Positions 1-11,459 of a stretch of DNA of 64,000 nt are shown here, piece by piece. The notes below the pieces were generated by a model. That model was not told the origin of the DNA. It saw nothing but the letters and a program-made list of their open reading frames with translations, and searched no databases. How positions within the stretch are numbered: position 1 is the stretch's first letter; each line of letters begins with the position of its first letter. Source of the DNA: Microbotryomycetes sp. JL201 (Eukaryota > Basidiomycota > Microbotryomycetes); assembly GCA_033819885.1 (NCBI GenBank), contig JAQYUZ010000015.1:186001-250000 (forward strand), read 5' to 3'. Position numbers and translations under genes: made by a program.

Positions 1-142
1 GGTTCCAAGTGAGGCTGGCTTGCCTCTAGTCGCGATCGCTCGTCGTGTTCGATGGGCTGACGCGTGCGGCTACATGCGCGTCTTCGCCCCGCCGTGCCAC
101 CGTTCTCATTGGCCGTCCTCGGCCAAGGCAAGAGCAACTCAC

Positions 143-195
143 TTGCGAGTCCTGTCCTTGAGCTGATCATCTTGCAGCACGGGCACGTCTTCCAT
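143..195 (-). CDS. First exon of an unknown gene, runs off left edge
   Basis: A short reading frame on the minus strand begins with ATG at 195-193 and encodes MEDVPVLQDDQLKDRTRK before a good splice donor (CGCAA then GTGAGT) at 142. The rest of the gene would lie beyond the left edge of the window, after an intron that fills 1-142 or most of it. I do not recognise the peptide. It starts about 180 bases downstream of the end of the VPS9-domain gene on the same strand. The case rests only on a clean ATG, a compact charged N-terminus and a consensus donor, so it could be chance. Confidence 0.35.
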
Positions 196-375
196 CGCGA
201 GCGGTCTCGACGAGGCGCCGTGAAGAGAGACGCAAAGACGACGCGCGAACGCGAGCGGACGCGTTCCGGACGCGCCGCGACGCGTAAAGTGAAGAACAGG
301 GGGGTATCTGGCAACGCCAACTACCATCGGCTCATCAAATTTTGGAAAATACGACATAGGGACGCAAGACTCGAT

Positions 376-3300
376 CTACATCTCGGTCACACACCGGCGT
401 AGTGGCGGACCCGCCGCCACAGAATCGATGCCACTTTCAGCCACATCGTTCCCGTAGTCATCAGAACATCCAGGGACGGACAATACCGCAGACGAATCCA
501 ATCTTGGCCTGTTTTCACGAACATCACAATCAGCCCGGGCAATCCTTTACAGACCATGTGGGCCGCACTTACGCAAGAGGTTTGCCGCTCAAATTTGACG
601 TCGGCAACTCTCTCCATGTCAAACTTTTTCTGATTCTTCGGGAACGTTTCTGGACGTTGTCTTCGCCAGTTCCCATCTCGTCGAGACCGCCGACCGACTG
701 GTCTAAAGTTCTTTGACTGTATCCGCTTTCGGCAGACGACACAGATGCAATAGAAATGATGGATCTCGGTCGTGTGTTTGTTGCATTTGAAGATGGAGTG
801 ACAGGCCAAGGCGCGATGCGAGGCTGATGTTGTTGCAGAGATAAAAGGGCCGCGAGTCGCGCCGACGAAGCAGAAGGAGGCTCACCGTGGCGCTCAAACG
901 TCAACGAACGGCTGGAAAAATTGGCTCTCCCATCTGCGGCAGATGCAGAAAGCCGTCTCGGTCGATTCATTAACGGACGAGGCGTCACGGTTGACGGCAT
1001 TGGCCCGTCGCGAGTACAACCAAGCGATCTATCTCTCGAAGGTGTCGGCGTCGTGTAGCCATCGCCCGACCCTTCGTGTCCAGGAAAAATGGAGGTGCAA
1101 CTCGCGCCAGGCCACGACGAGTCTTCATCGATGCTCGCAGATCCGTTCGAGCTGAGACGACCAAAGCTCGGCGCAGGGGACTTGGCTCTTCCCAATTCCC
1201 TTCCCGACACCGCTGCACTCGGCGAGAGATTACCAGCGCCGGCTGACCAGTCTCTGTTGACCAATGAAGTACCAGTCGGCCAAAACGCCCATGACTGTCC
1301 GCTCGACACCTGCTTCTTAGTTACTGGCGAGCCTTCGCTCTCACTTCGTCGCATGTCGGTCGACACACCCGATCGGCTGTCGGCGCTTCTCAGACTGAGT
1401 AGGTTGGAGCTGCTAGAAGAATGGGCTCGGAACATGGCGGCACCTGGCAAAGACCAATCGACTGACACCGAGTGAGGTCTGTGTCTCGGACGAGGTCTCG
1501 TCGGAGCCATCGCTCGCAATTGCGCTTCTGCAGAGCCAGGTCCATGCAGGCTGGAAGTTGAATAGAATGGTCCGGCGGGTGACGACTGACGACGAGAATG
1601 CCAACTTGGAGGTACGACTGTCCAACTAGGCGGAGGCATTTCTGTCACGTCCGTTTCGGGAGTCGAGACCCGTCGAGACCATTCATCGCTTTGCCTGGTA
1701 TGCGAGCTGCCTGAAGACTCTGCCGACGATGTGACTGAACCGAGCACTCCCGTCCGAGAGTGGGCCAGGGCTGATGTAGGTGTGCGAGACGCATTATTGG
1801 GTAAAAAGGCAACAGTTGAAGAGTTGGGAGGCGGTGAAGAGCTCCGATCACTGCTCCTGGTCGTTCGAAGACTGGAAGGGCGAGGTAGTCCCGGCTTTCG
1901 TCGTGTCTTGCCCTGATCGTTAGGGATCGCTGAAATTGCAGCGGGAAGCGGGTGATCTGCAAGCATAGAAAGAGGATCACTGCAGATGAATGCAACTGCT
2001 GCTTGAAACGTGACGAAGGACCAACTGACGCAATCTAGTGTCAGCTCGCAAGCACAGTGGCTTTTGTCAAGCGCGACTCACTCAAGCTCTGGCGCCAGTT
2101 CTGCATTGAACCTATATATCTTGACGTAATGGAGCAGACTTTCTAAATTTCGTACACCGCTCATCACGATCGAATAAGCGAGCAAAGGAATCAAATCGTC
2201 CGGAGCAACGCGCAGGCCAGGATCGATTGCGGAGACGGCCCGAACGCTCGCTTGAATCGCCTCGTGCATTATTGACATGCTGTCGAGGGGTGTTATGACA
2301 TTTTCCATTGCCACCTCACCCTCGGTCGCCTGATCGCTCGTGGAAAGGTCGTTCAGGACCGTTTCCAGCCTTGGGACAGACGCCCTTGCGGCCTCCAGCG
2401 TTGGCGCGGAGCTCAGTCGATGCATGACTGTGACCGCGTCTTCGAGAGCGTCACCCACTTCGCAGAGGTCGAAGCCAAAATGAGCGGGCGTCACTGTCGT
2501 TTGCTGATAAAGCGCCAAAATGTGATTCACGAGCTCGTCTTCGGGTTCGTACAAGATGGCGATCGATGTCGTGTACAACTTTTGATACAAAAGGCCAAAC
2601 ACCACACTGTGCATGGAACATGTCAGTTTTCTTTCGTTGGCGGCCAAGCCAATTCCAATAGCGCACTTTTCGACGAGTCGCTGCAAAGTTTGCGATTCCT
2701 CTTGAAGCAGTCGCAGTCCAAGATCACCGCTCTCGGACAGACTTCGATGCAACTGCAGCCATGCTTTGTCGTAAATACTACTGCGGATGCGCTGCACCGA
2801 AGAAACACAGGACTCAGCGGTGGGCTTGGATAAGCCGAGGAAATACACACCTGAAGGGTATACGAGTCAAAGCCTTTGATGTAGGCAAAGCTCCTCTCAA
2901 ATTCGGCAGCCAGTGTCTTCATGACGATGAGAGTCGTACCGAACGCGCCAGTCAAGTGTTGCAGGTGGGGTGGAGGCGAGGCGAAAAAGGCGAGATCACT
3001 ACTCATGTGTCAAAGGTTAGCAGTATATGAGGAGCAACCATTGCGGATGCTCACCGAAGAAAGCGACGATCCTCGACTATGCCCGTTGGCATTTGACCGG
3101 CTGGAAGGCCACTGCCGGCGCTGACGTAGCTCCGTGTGCTTGTGACGGAGCCTGCTCTTGCACGCGACGCGGCGGAGGGCGCATCCCAGCTTGACAGTCT
3201 TTTGATTGATAGCAATGAAGCCTGAGAGGTCCCCGCCCTCTGCAAAGTCAGGTTGGCTGGAGGTTGAGTGTCGGAGACAGACAAACGATCCGTCGCTGAC

Positions 3301-5057
3301 GACCCTAACTCAGAGCTCATAGAACTCGTGCGGCTCATTGTTGGTACACGTGACACTGGGAGATCTTGCCTTGTCCAACTTTCCCAGGTTGGTGACCGAT
3401 CGATCGACAGGACGCGGAGACGCTGAAGTGGAGCCGAATTGACTGTTGGAGACGCTGCAACTTTGCCCTCTTCAAGTGTGCGTAGGCGACTGTTGCTAGT
3501 CGAAGATGTGTTCAGGATACCAGCTCGCCGCAACCACTTTGGTGCTCGAAAGCCGGAACGCGACTTGTTCACCATTGAGTTATCCTCAAGTCGCGCCGGT
3601 GTCGGAATCTTGATACGCCGGTAAACTGTTGTCTCGGAGAGCACACTGATGTCTGCGTTGCCGATATCGTCTTCGCCGATCCAGTCAACATGGATAGACT
3701 TCGTCTCCGGACGCAGCGCCAGAATGAAGTAATTCGTGCTTGGGCCTCCGCCGACGCTTCTGAATGAGCCAGGTCGATCCCCGCAGGGCTTGAATGTGTG
3801 CCAAGAGATCCACCTCTCCAGTCTCTCACGCACGTCTTGCCCCGCCTGACCGTCTTTGTCAGCATTACGTCCTGCTTGCTCCCCATTTACGCCTCTTGCT
3901 CCCCGGACAAATTCAAACCCGCTGCCTGGTGAGCCCGGACTAGCTCGTGCAGACATTGACGAGCTCAGCGCCTCCAAGTCGGGCATCGTCCGTGTAGGTG
4001 GCAGCAGCAGCAAGCTTGTCGCTTCCCACAGACGCCTGATGGACGGCGACGGGGTATTCGAGAGCAACGCGTATAATGGGTGCCAGTCGACGTCGTCCAC
4101 GTCATAGTCTTCGTCCTCGTCCTCTTTATTTTTGAGGCTTTCCGGCAAACCTTGGACGGACTGACCGCCTCCGTGCGTCAATGACGGTGCGACAGCCGAG
4201 GATGGACTCGGGAATTGCGAGTCAGATGCCGATGGTCTGCTTGCTTGCGTTGGAGTCTCGACCGGAGAAGGCATAGTGGGCGTCGACGGCGCACCTGGCG
4301 CAGTCTCTGCAGGAATGCTTACGGCTAAGCGGAGAGCCTCTTTGCTGGCACGACGATGAACACCAGACAGGGGCTGTTCATTTCTCTTTGGAAACGAGGC
4401 GAGCTCAGACGGCAAGCCAGGGTAGATGAATGACTCGACCGGCTCGAGTGATGTTCCGTCGGTCGACTGCAAGTGATCTCCCTCGCCGAAGCGTTCATCT
4501 GAGATTCGGGCGAAGTTTGACTCGGCAAGCGCTATCAAGCCCGCGCTCGTTGTCGTGCGCGGAATCGGTGGCAGGGGAGAGAGCGGGTCGAGCAACGGCG
4601 GTGGCGGCGGCGGTGGCGGCGGCGGTGGCGGCTCTGGATTACGCGGCGGAAGGCTGGCACTTGATCCATGTCGGGAGTGTCCAAGCAGTGGCCCAGAAAG
4701 CCCATTCTTGATCGTCGATATTGCGTCATTGGCGCTCGTCTCCATCGCCTTTGTTGTCGCGCGCCAATCGTCTGCTAGCGCCTGGGCCAGCGATGGCCGG
4801 CGCAGATGACCGTGATTGTGACCGTGCGGCGACTGCATGCCTGTCTGGGTCTGCCGAATGCCATCTGACACTATTCCGTCCGCGCCGACGGTCGTCGTGA
4901 ATGCAGCCGGTTGATCTGTGCCGTCGGTGTTCGCTGAACGACGAACGCCGAGCTCTTGCACAACGCCAAAGGCTGGAGATGTTTCCGCTATCGGCATTAC
5001 ACCCACATTAGATCCGTCAAACGCTGCTCTGGACGTCAAGCCGGCTTGTGAAGCCAT
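376..5057 (-). CDS. VPS9-domain Rab guanine-nucleotide exchange factor
   Basis: Probable activator of Rab5-type GTPases in endosomal traffic. I read five exons: 5057-3055, 2998-2851, 2791-2082, 1979-573 and 508-376. The total of 4401 nt divides evenly by three (about 1466 aa). The N-terminal two fifths is Ser/Pro-rich with a run of about 12 prolines (plus-strand G-rich stretch near 4590-4635). The middle, from exons 2 and 3, carries the VPS9-like helical core; its best match is the segment around APDDLIPLLAYSIVMSGV followed by NLESLLHYVKIYRF. The C-terminal 470 residues are a Ser/Arg-rich low-complexity tail with many RxxS motifs. An upstream in-frame ATG at 5138 exists, but MASQAG at 5057 looks the better start. 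The last exon (508-376) is inferred from a GTAAGT donor overlapping an apparent stop. Family call is moderate; the exon chain is good. Confidence 0.66.
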
Positions 5058-5549
5058 GACCAGAGTCGTTGCCGCGAGCTTGTTGTTGAGTGTGGAGCGC
5101 TCGCCGTGACACGAGCACCAGATGCGGTGCAGCGACACGACAAGAGCCGAGATCAGCGTGTCAACTGATTCAGAGCATCCCGGGTCGCGTCAGAGCCATG
5201 GCACGAGCGCAAAGAGGATGGCTGGCGTCGGTCCGGAGCCGGTGCACGGGCAAGCTATTGACCACCCAAAACAGAACACTTGCTCGTCCTTGAGATGTTA
5301 CGTACATTTACATCGCTTCAAACCCATTCTCTGATATTTTTCCGCAAATTTAGAAAACCAGGTGTAAGACTCCTGAGCGCTAGTGGTCATGGACTCACCC
5401 TCGGGTCGGCCGTCTCCTCCACTTCCCTTCTTGCAATCACTCGGCTCAAACATCTGTGAGGACTCCGCTACCGGTGCACTGATCGCCGAGCGCTAAACAG
5501 TGAACTCGCGACACGCGCGCTGACTCGGGGTTCGGCGCTGACGTAGGCC
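5058..5549. promoter_or_regulatory. Divergent promoter region, VPS9 gene / histone H2B
   Basis: About 490 bases separate the start of the VPS9-domain gene (left) from the H2B start (right). No coding frame with gene-like features is present. A GC-rich stretch with CGCGACACGCGCGC lies about 40 bases before the H2B ATG and could hold an S-phase element, but I see no clear TATA box. Confidence 0.3.
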
Positions 5550-6091
5550 ATGGCTGGCAAGGCCCCTGTCAAGGTGAGTCAGCGGAGTGCAGCGTTCAGT
5601 ACAGTATTGAGAGGGCAATGGAGCCTCCAAGAATGATGTGGCAGATTGGCCAAAGTGACAGCGTGCTTGTCAGCGTGCGACACGCTCTGACCTTGACCGG
5701 ATCTGCTGGTCCGCTCCTTGCGCTGCAGGTTCCCGCTGGCAAAGCAATATCAAAGTCCACGGCCAAGTCAAGCGACCAACAGTCTTCCAAGAGGCGCAAA
5801 AAGAGGAAGGAATCCTGGTCGAAGTTCATCTACGCCATCCTCAAGCAAGTTCACCCAGCAATGGGTATGTCCAACAAAGCCATGCTCGTCATGAACTCGT
5901 TGGTCAACGACCTCTTTGAGCGTCTTGCGACCGAGGCTGGTACGCTTGCCGCCTACAACAAAAAATCGACCATCTCTTCCCGTGAGATCCAGACGGCTAC
6001 GCGTCTGGTGCTGCCTGGCGAGTTGTGCAAGCACGCCATCTCAGACGGAACCAAGGCTGTGACCAAGATCAGTGCCACCACGGCCAGGTGA
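5550..6091 (+). CDS. Histone H2B, divergent
   Basis: Core histone that pairs with H2A in the nucleosome. Two exons: 5550-5573 (MAGKAPVK) and 5729-6091, separated by a 155-nt intron with GTGAGT donor; 128 aa. The histone fold is clear: [18 protein letters not shown], then the [10 protein letters not shown] segment, and a C-terminal AVTK lysine matching the ubiquitination site of other H2Bs. Relative to typical fungal H2B the sequence is unusually changed: [13 protein letters not shown] in place of [21 protein letters not shown] for HPDTGISN, and Cys for Ala in PGELA. The basic tail is short. No H2A gene is beside it, although fungi usually keep the two as a divergent pair. It could be a variant or the product of a fast-evolving lineage. 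Confidence 0.92.
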
Positions 6092-6293
6092 CAGAGCCAA
6101 GTGTTCTCATCACTTCAAAACCCAATAGTTACGTTTTTTTTTCTTGCTGTACATAGCAGTTTGTTGCTTGGGATTTGCAATCGTCACACAGCGTGCTCTG
6201 GAGTCAATTCAGCTCGTGATAGACTGCTACGCCTCCGTCATCGCCGTTGTTGCGCCTTGCACCTGACCGTTCTCTCACGCGCAAGCAGCGGCC

Positions 6294-8626
6294 ATGTCTG
6301 GTCCGCTCGACGTCGCGTCGCCGTCGTCGAGTCACCAACAGTACATGTACAATGGCGCGACGCGACAGTCGCCCGTGCGTCAGGCGAGCGCTAGCAGCTG
6401 GGACGGCGGACTCAGCCCTTGGGGCTCGACGACGGCAACAGCAGATGCACAGAGCGGCAGCGCACAGCTGAGTCAGTCACTCATTCTTATCCTGAGCCAA
6501 GACTCGCAGCTGACAGAGCGTTCCGTGCATCTACTGATCGCGCACAAGCAGCGCCCGACAACGTGCCGCGAGAGTATGTAGCGCTGTGGCACTCACTCGA
6601 CCCCATCGGCGGCGCAATATCACTCGGTAGCCTGAAACAAGTACTCAAGCAGTCGTCCGCGAGCTCATCTTCTGTTGACAAGGTGAGCATGACGTCGTGT
6701 GGGGCCGAGCGTAACGCGTCCGCCTGCAGATGGACGACAGGCGACTGACAAACTCTCGGACTGTGGTCATATCAGATTCTAAACTTGACCGTGACGTCGC
6801 CTCGTGTCAACGCCTCGACATTCTACGTTGCGTTGGCCCTGTTGGCTCGCGCCGAACGAGGCCAAGACTTGGATGTCACACAGGTCATGCAGGCACCGCA
6901 ACTGGCTGTGCCGACCTCATTGTCTTTCACAAAAACAGCGGGCCGATCCTCTGACGACGACGACGAAAGTGTATTGCGGCCGTCAGTCGGCGCACTCGAC
7001 CCGCCTGACTACTTCCGAGGCAGCTTCGACTCTCCACGCAGCGGTCCGTTTGATTCATCATCAAACGAGCCGACTTGGGCCAGCACAAACGATACAACGC
7101 AAGCGCCAACTTCGCCTCAGAAGCCATTAAACAAGGCTGCAAATGGCAAGAGTCGCGCAAGCATTGGCGCCGAGGGTGGCGATGAGAGCTTTGCAGACAT
7201 GGGCTACGATGGCAACGATTGGCACCTGGGACGACAAGCAAAAGTTCAAGTGAGAATCAGAGACGAGATGGGAGGCTTCGTCTTCAAGCACAACGTTTGG
7301 TTCGTGGCGTCAGAAGTCAGTTTCTGAGAATAAGGCACGTTGTGCGCGCGTGCTGAAGGGTCAAACACTCGCAGCGAGGCGCAACCGTCGAGCGACGATA
7401 CTCTGACTTTGTCTGGCTACTACAATCTTTGACAAAGCGGTATCCGTTCCGCCTGCTGCCAAATTTACCTCCGAAACACTTGCAACTCGGCGGCAATCAC
7501 GTCTTGACGGACGACCTGTTTCTCGAGCGCAGGCGCAGGGGGCTCGAGAGATTCATGTGCGCCCTCGTCAATCATCCGGTGGTAATGCACGATGGCCTGC
7601 TCAAAACGTTCTTGACAGAGCGCGGTGTGAGTTTGTCTCGATAATTGATGCTGCCTCGACTGAGGGGTGATGCTCACTTGATGTGTCTCCTCTCAGGACT
7701 TGTCCACGTGGCGCAAAAACGCTCAAATCTCACTCGACGAGGAGTTCCACTCCCGTGCGTTGACCTCTGCCGAAGAGGCTTCCATACCAGCCGACCTCGA
7801 CACTCGTCTCGGGTCTTTACGCTCACGGATTCTGAACTTGATCGAGCAATGGGCTGCCGTCGTTCACGCGATAGACCGGATTGCCCACCGCAGGCAAAAC
7901 CAAGGTGGCGAGTGGGACAAATTATACGACGCTTTGCATGGCGTGTTGGATGTCGAGAGGAATGGCTGGAGGTTGAAAGAAGTTGTAGATGTCGAGGCGG
8001 ATGAACAAGCTCTGATGGACACGAGTCGGAGCATGGGAGCCTTGGAAGGCTCCAGCGCCAAGACGATGATTGACTCGATTGTCGAAGAGGTCAAACGAGT
8101 GAGATCGAGCATTCCTATCCTGAGTCGAGACACTATTCGCTGATAGATGCGACGACAAGCATCGTGAGCTGTATGTCAACTTTCGTGACTTGTTTGCAAG
8201 ACACATGACGTTGGCTCCGGACGCGGTTGAGAAATTGCGACGACGGACCGAGGCCAACTTGAGAAAGGTGAGCGTCGTTTCGGAACGCATCTTTCGGAGG
8301 TCTGTCTTCTGATAGCTCATCTGTCGAACGGCCAGCTGCGTTCTATTCGAGACTCTGCCCCTGGCGCCGCAGCACCAACGCCAGCCGAGTTTGACAAGCT
8401 CACATCAGCCATCGAAGCTGATCAACGTCAAGTTGACCTGCTTTTGCGCAGACGAGTTTTTATTCGCTGGTGTATGTGGCAGGAACTCGTTTGGCTGTTT
8501 CGGTCGACAAGTTTGTTCAAGCTTACCTTGAGGAAGATGGTCAGCGCTGAGAGAGAGTTTACAAGAGATTGTTTAGGGATATGGGACGATTTGGATCAAG
8601 TTTTGGGTGCGAGCGAGGATCAGTGA
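6294..8626 (+). CDS. MVP1: Sorting nexin Mvp1 (SNX8-like)
   Basis: PX-BAR sorting nexin expected to bind phosphoinositides on endosomes and help retrieve cargo to the trans-Golgi network. The N-terminus is Ser-rich, followed by an EH-like helical segment (NVPREYVALWHSLDP, then FYVALALLARAERGQDLDV). The PX domain follows: VRIRDEMGGFVFKHNVWF, VERRYSDFVWLL, KRYPFRLLPNLPPK and the ERRRRGLERFMCALVNHP block. The C-terminal half is the BAR-like coiled region, ending with LLLRRRVFIRWCMWQELVWL, which is characteristic of Mvp1. At least seven exons are needed; introns include 6472-6509 (38 nt), one near 6682-6779 and one with a GTCAGT donor at 7316. The start at 6294 gives MSGPLDVASP. Neighbour bL28m is convergent, its end 144 bases away. 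Confidence 0.82.
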
Positions 8627-8769
8627 AGGATTTCGGCGCAGTTCGTTCTGATTCAGGGTTGTTGTCAAGCAAGATTGTCGAACGAATATCCGCGCGTGGC
8701 GGAGGGAGAGCGTGCACTGTTATTACACACAAGGGAAGCAGGGTGGCCATACAATGATACCGTCAGTCA

Positions 8770-9277
8770 TCATGCTGTCGGTGCCGTTGGTTCTGCAAGT
8801 GGCGGCGCTTTGCCCGTGCTCGTGCTTGACGCTTTGAGTAGTCTCTGTTGTGCTTTTGCTCGTGAGTGAGCTTCTTTGACCTGTGTGAACCAATTGTTTT
8901 TTTGTGCGGTCAGTCGCGGAACCAAAAGCTACATTGAGCGAGCGCTCGAGCCTTACCAGCTGCCTCAGCTCGAGACCACGCTGTCCGAGCCTGTCGTCCT
9001 TGACCCTGAACAAGTACGAATCGAGGCCACCCATCTTATCTATCGTTCTCAATGCGCCTGTCGTTACTCTCAACTTGATCCTCTCGCCGAGCGCTTCGCT
9101 AAACAGCGTCTTTGTCTGGACATTTGGCAGCCACCGCCGCCTGGTCTTGGAGTTGAACGTTTCACCTATTTGGTTGCCTGATTGAATTGATCTGCCGTCG
9201 TACAGGCCCGTTTGCAGGCGTTTGGCGTTGCGAGCGCTGCGTGAAGTCGCTTTCCATAGCACCGACGTCGGCCACAT
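8770..9277 (-). CDS. Mitochondrial ribosomal protein bL28m
   Basis: Protein of the large subunit of the mitochondrial ribosome. Two exons: 9277-8933 and 8880-8770, joined across a 52-nt intron (donor GTAGCT, acceptor CACACAG); 151 aa. The L28 core is plain: RLQTGLYDGRSIQSGN, then NSKTRRRWLPNVQTKTLFSE, then KLRVTTGALRTIDKMGGLD. The first exon begins MWPTSVLWKATSRSARN, a basic, Ser-rich start suitable for mitochondrial import. Read-through of the intron would give a longer low-quality tail, whereas the spliced tail (VKEAHSRAKAQQRLLKAS) is a normal charged helix. The gene is head-to-head with the small membrane-protein gene starting at 9448, so the two may share a 170-bp promoter and both are likely mitochondrial. 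Confidence 0.85.
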
Positions 9278-9447
9278 GCTGGGTCAGATCTCAGGTATGC
9301 TGGGATAAGGCTCGAAGCTCGATGGCAGGTGTTGCCTGGTGCTCGGTTGAGGGTCGCGCACGCTGAGTGGGAATTGGTCGCCGGCGAAAAGCAGCGCGTC
9401 GGACGTGCTCCATTTCTTCGCTTCAAATGAGATCCACACAACCACGG

Positions 9448-10159
9448 ATGGTAAGCTGAACCTGACACAGTCATAGACAGGCCGTGTAGCCAGCAGGTGG
9501 CCAGCAGCCATTGCGTCCATTGCCAACGTCGTCGTCGTCGTCGTCGTCGTCGCTGGCCCGTCCTAGCTCGCTCAAGATCCCTTGGACATCCCGCGGACCA
9601 CTCGCTTGCACTCGACTCGAATCTCTGTAAGATCAAGCTGCTGACATTGCTCGCTTTGCCTGTACAGGGCGGCGGAGCGCGCTTCGAGTACCCCAAGACA
9701 GTCTGGACACCCTCCGGTGAGACCAACCTCAGGTATGCTCATGTTCGGACAGTCACTTAGATTGCATCTCTCACAGGTGGCTGGTGGACACGCCCGGCGT
9801 CATGGAAGGCCAACACCGGCTTTGTCGCGATCGGCGTCTTGTTTGCGACGTATGGCGTGTGGCAGTACTCGGCAAAGAAGGAGGTTCGTCTCCTGTCGTC
9901 ACAAGCTGCCTGTTAGTGACCTGACTTGATTGCTCGCCGGCGCAAATGAAACAGTGGAGACACACGGCACCTACAAGGCCTATTCCTTCGATGAACGTGA
10001 GTACGGGGCGCTATGGAAGCTTCGAGTCGCTGTCGAAGAATAGACTGAATGTGATCTTGTCACGCATTTTTGCAGTGGGCCAAGCAGTTCCAATCGGGCC
10101 AGATGGGAGTCAAGGATGAGAGCGCCCTGCGTGGCGAGCCTCCGGCAGCACACCATTGA
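9448..10159 (+). CDS. Small single-TM protein, probable mitochondrial (complex I accessory-like)
   Basis: Five exons: 9448-9450, 9668-9716, 9777-9883, 9955-9996 and 10076-10159; 285 nt, 94 aa. The first exon is just the start codon, ATG followed at once by GTAAGC. The protein reads M-GGGARFEYPKTVWTPSG, then GWWTRPASWKANTGFVAIG, a single membrane helix (FVAIGVLFATYGVWQYS), and a charged tail. This layout (YPK-VWSP-GGWW followed by one TM helix) matches a conserved fungal family that I associate, without certainty, with accessory subunits of respiratory complex I such as NUUM. It diverges from the bL28m gene. The intron between exons 1 and 2 holds a GTC microsatellite near 9527-9551. Function is inference; the splice chain is well supported by conserved residues across each join. 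Confidence 0.66.
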
Positions 10160-10465
10160 GATCACAACAGAAGATGAAGAGAAGAGAATGTGAGCGAGGA
10201 CAGCGTCTGAGGACGTTGAGGTTTGCTCTGCAGACGAGGCAGAGGCAGTCGGTGGCAACTGAGTAAGAGGTCTCGCATTAGCGTGTGGCTCCTTTCTTTT
10301 TGTATCAAATGAGGACTTCATCAATGGAACATTGAGCGAGCGTGAGCGAAGGAGAGAACATTCTGCGTCAAGCTGAGCAACACATGGTCCTGGGTTGCTT
10401 GATCAAGCCGGCGAGTGAGTGGCCGCGGCGCCAAGTGAGCGCGCCGGCTGCGCTCTCGCCGTTGC
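10160..10465. other. Intergenic stretch before DAP1-like gene
   Basis: About 306 bases with no convincing gene. It contains a GTG-initiated open stretch from 10342 that I read as upstream leader of the next gene rather than coding sequence. Confidence 0.4.
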
Positions 10466-11459
10466 ATGACGAGGTCAGCGAAACGACAGGCAACCCGCTA
10501 GCAGGAGAAAGTATCGACATCTGAACTTCCTTTTGCATTCGCACTGACCGTTTACAGCTTGAGCAACCATCCTCACCTGAGTGCGATCCGACACACGATC
10601 GCGACGCTCGTCAAGGAATTTAACGACTGGGCAGACAGGCACCAATACTTTGTCGCCGCACAGCTCATTGCAAGTGTTGGATACGATCATGCTCGTCGTA
10701 CATCGCTCGACCGCTGACGCTTGACACTCCCCCACATTCGCCTTGGGCCATGCACATTGCATCATCACGCACATACAGGTCCTCTCGATCCTCTTTTTCT
10801 GGTTTCTGCAGGTCAGGTTTACACTGCCACCAGCTCCAACTCCGACTCAATCGACAACGTCTCCAAAAGGCTCGGGCTCGTCTATTGCCGAATCAGTCTC
10901 GAGCATGATGCAACCACCGCCAGACTTGAAACTCAACCCACCAAAGGATGACCCAATCACGAAAGAAGAGCTGAAAAAATACGACGGCTCAAACCCAGAT
11001 CTGGGCATCTACGTCGCCATCAAGGGCACGGTCTTTGACGGTCAGTCTGCTGCAGTTACCAAAATCTGGACAATAAACTTGACTAAGAACGTTTGCACTG
11101 CAGTGTCTGCGAAGAAGGACATGTATGGACCTGGATGCGGCTACAACGTAAGCTGCCGCAAGCTCGAGAGCAGTCGACGCTTACTCGAGCACGCCAAGCT
11201 GACGCACACCGCGTTCACCTAGATCTTTACGGGCAAGGACGCCTCTGTTGCCCTCGGAAGGTCGTCTTTGAAATGGGAGGATGCACACTCGGACTACTCC
11301 ATTCTGAACCAAGACGAGATGGGCGTGCTCAACGACTGGTACAAGTACTTTGAAAAGGTCCGTGTCGTTCACTCTGCGCGCGTCGAGCAGAAAGGAAAGC
11401 ATAGGCGTACTGACTATTACAAGCAGCGGTACAACATTGTTGGCAAAGTTGTTGAATAG
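10466..11459 (+). CDS. DAP1: Dap1-like cytochrome b5 / MAPR heme-binding protein
   Basis: Member of the membrane-associated progesterone receptor family. These bind heme and support cytochrome P450 enzymes of sterol synthesis in the ER. Six exons can be traced, starting with an 8-nt exon (10466-10473, MTS), then 10558-10675, 10779-11040, one from 11104, one after a TAG acceptor near 11222, and a short last exon ending at 11459. The N-terminal anchor is YFVAAQLIASVLSILFFWFL. The cytochrome b5-like core is ITKEELKKYDGSNPD, IYVAIKGTVFDVSAKKDMYG, GCGYNIFTGKDASVALG and DEMGVLNDWYKYFEKRYN. The Tyr residues expected for heme contact (for example in KDMYGPG) are present. Its end nearly abuts the convergent TBC gene (about 100 bases). 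The donor at 10676 (GTTGGA) is weak. Confidence 0.85.

Noticed and set aside
64-402. 112-residue plus-strand frame at the left edge
   Set aside because: Low-complexity Arg-rich translation, antisense to the putative last VPS9 exon and the partial gene; no support.
9166-9726. 186-residue minus-strand frame with an Arg run
   Set aside because: The Arg run is the GTC microsatellite read in one frame; it overlaps the better supported bL28m gene and the intron of the small TM protein gene.
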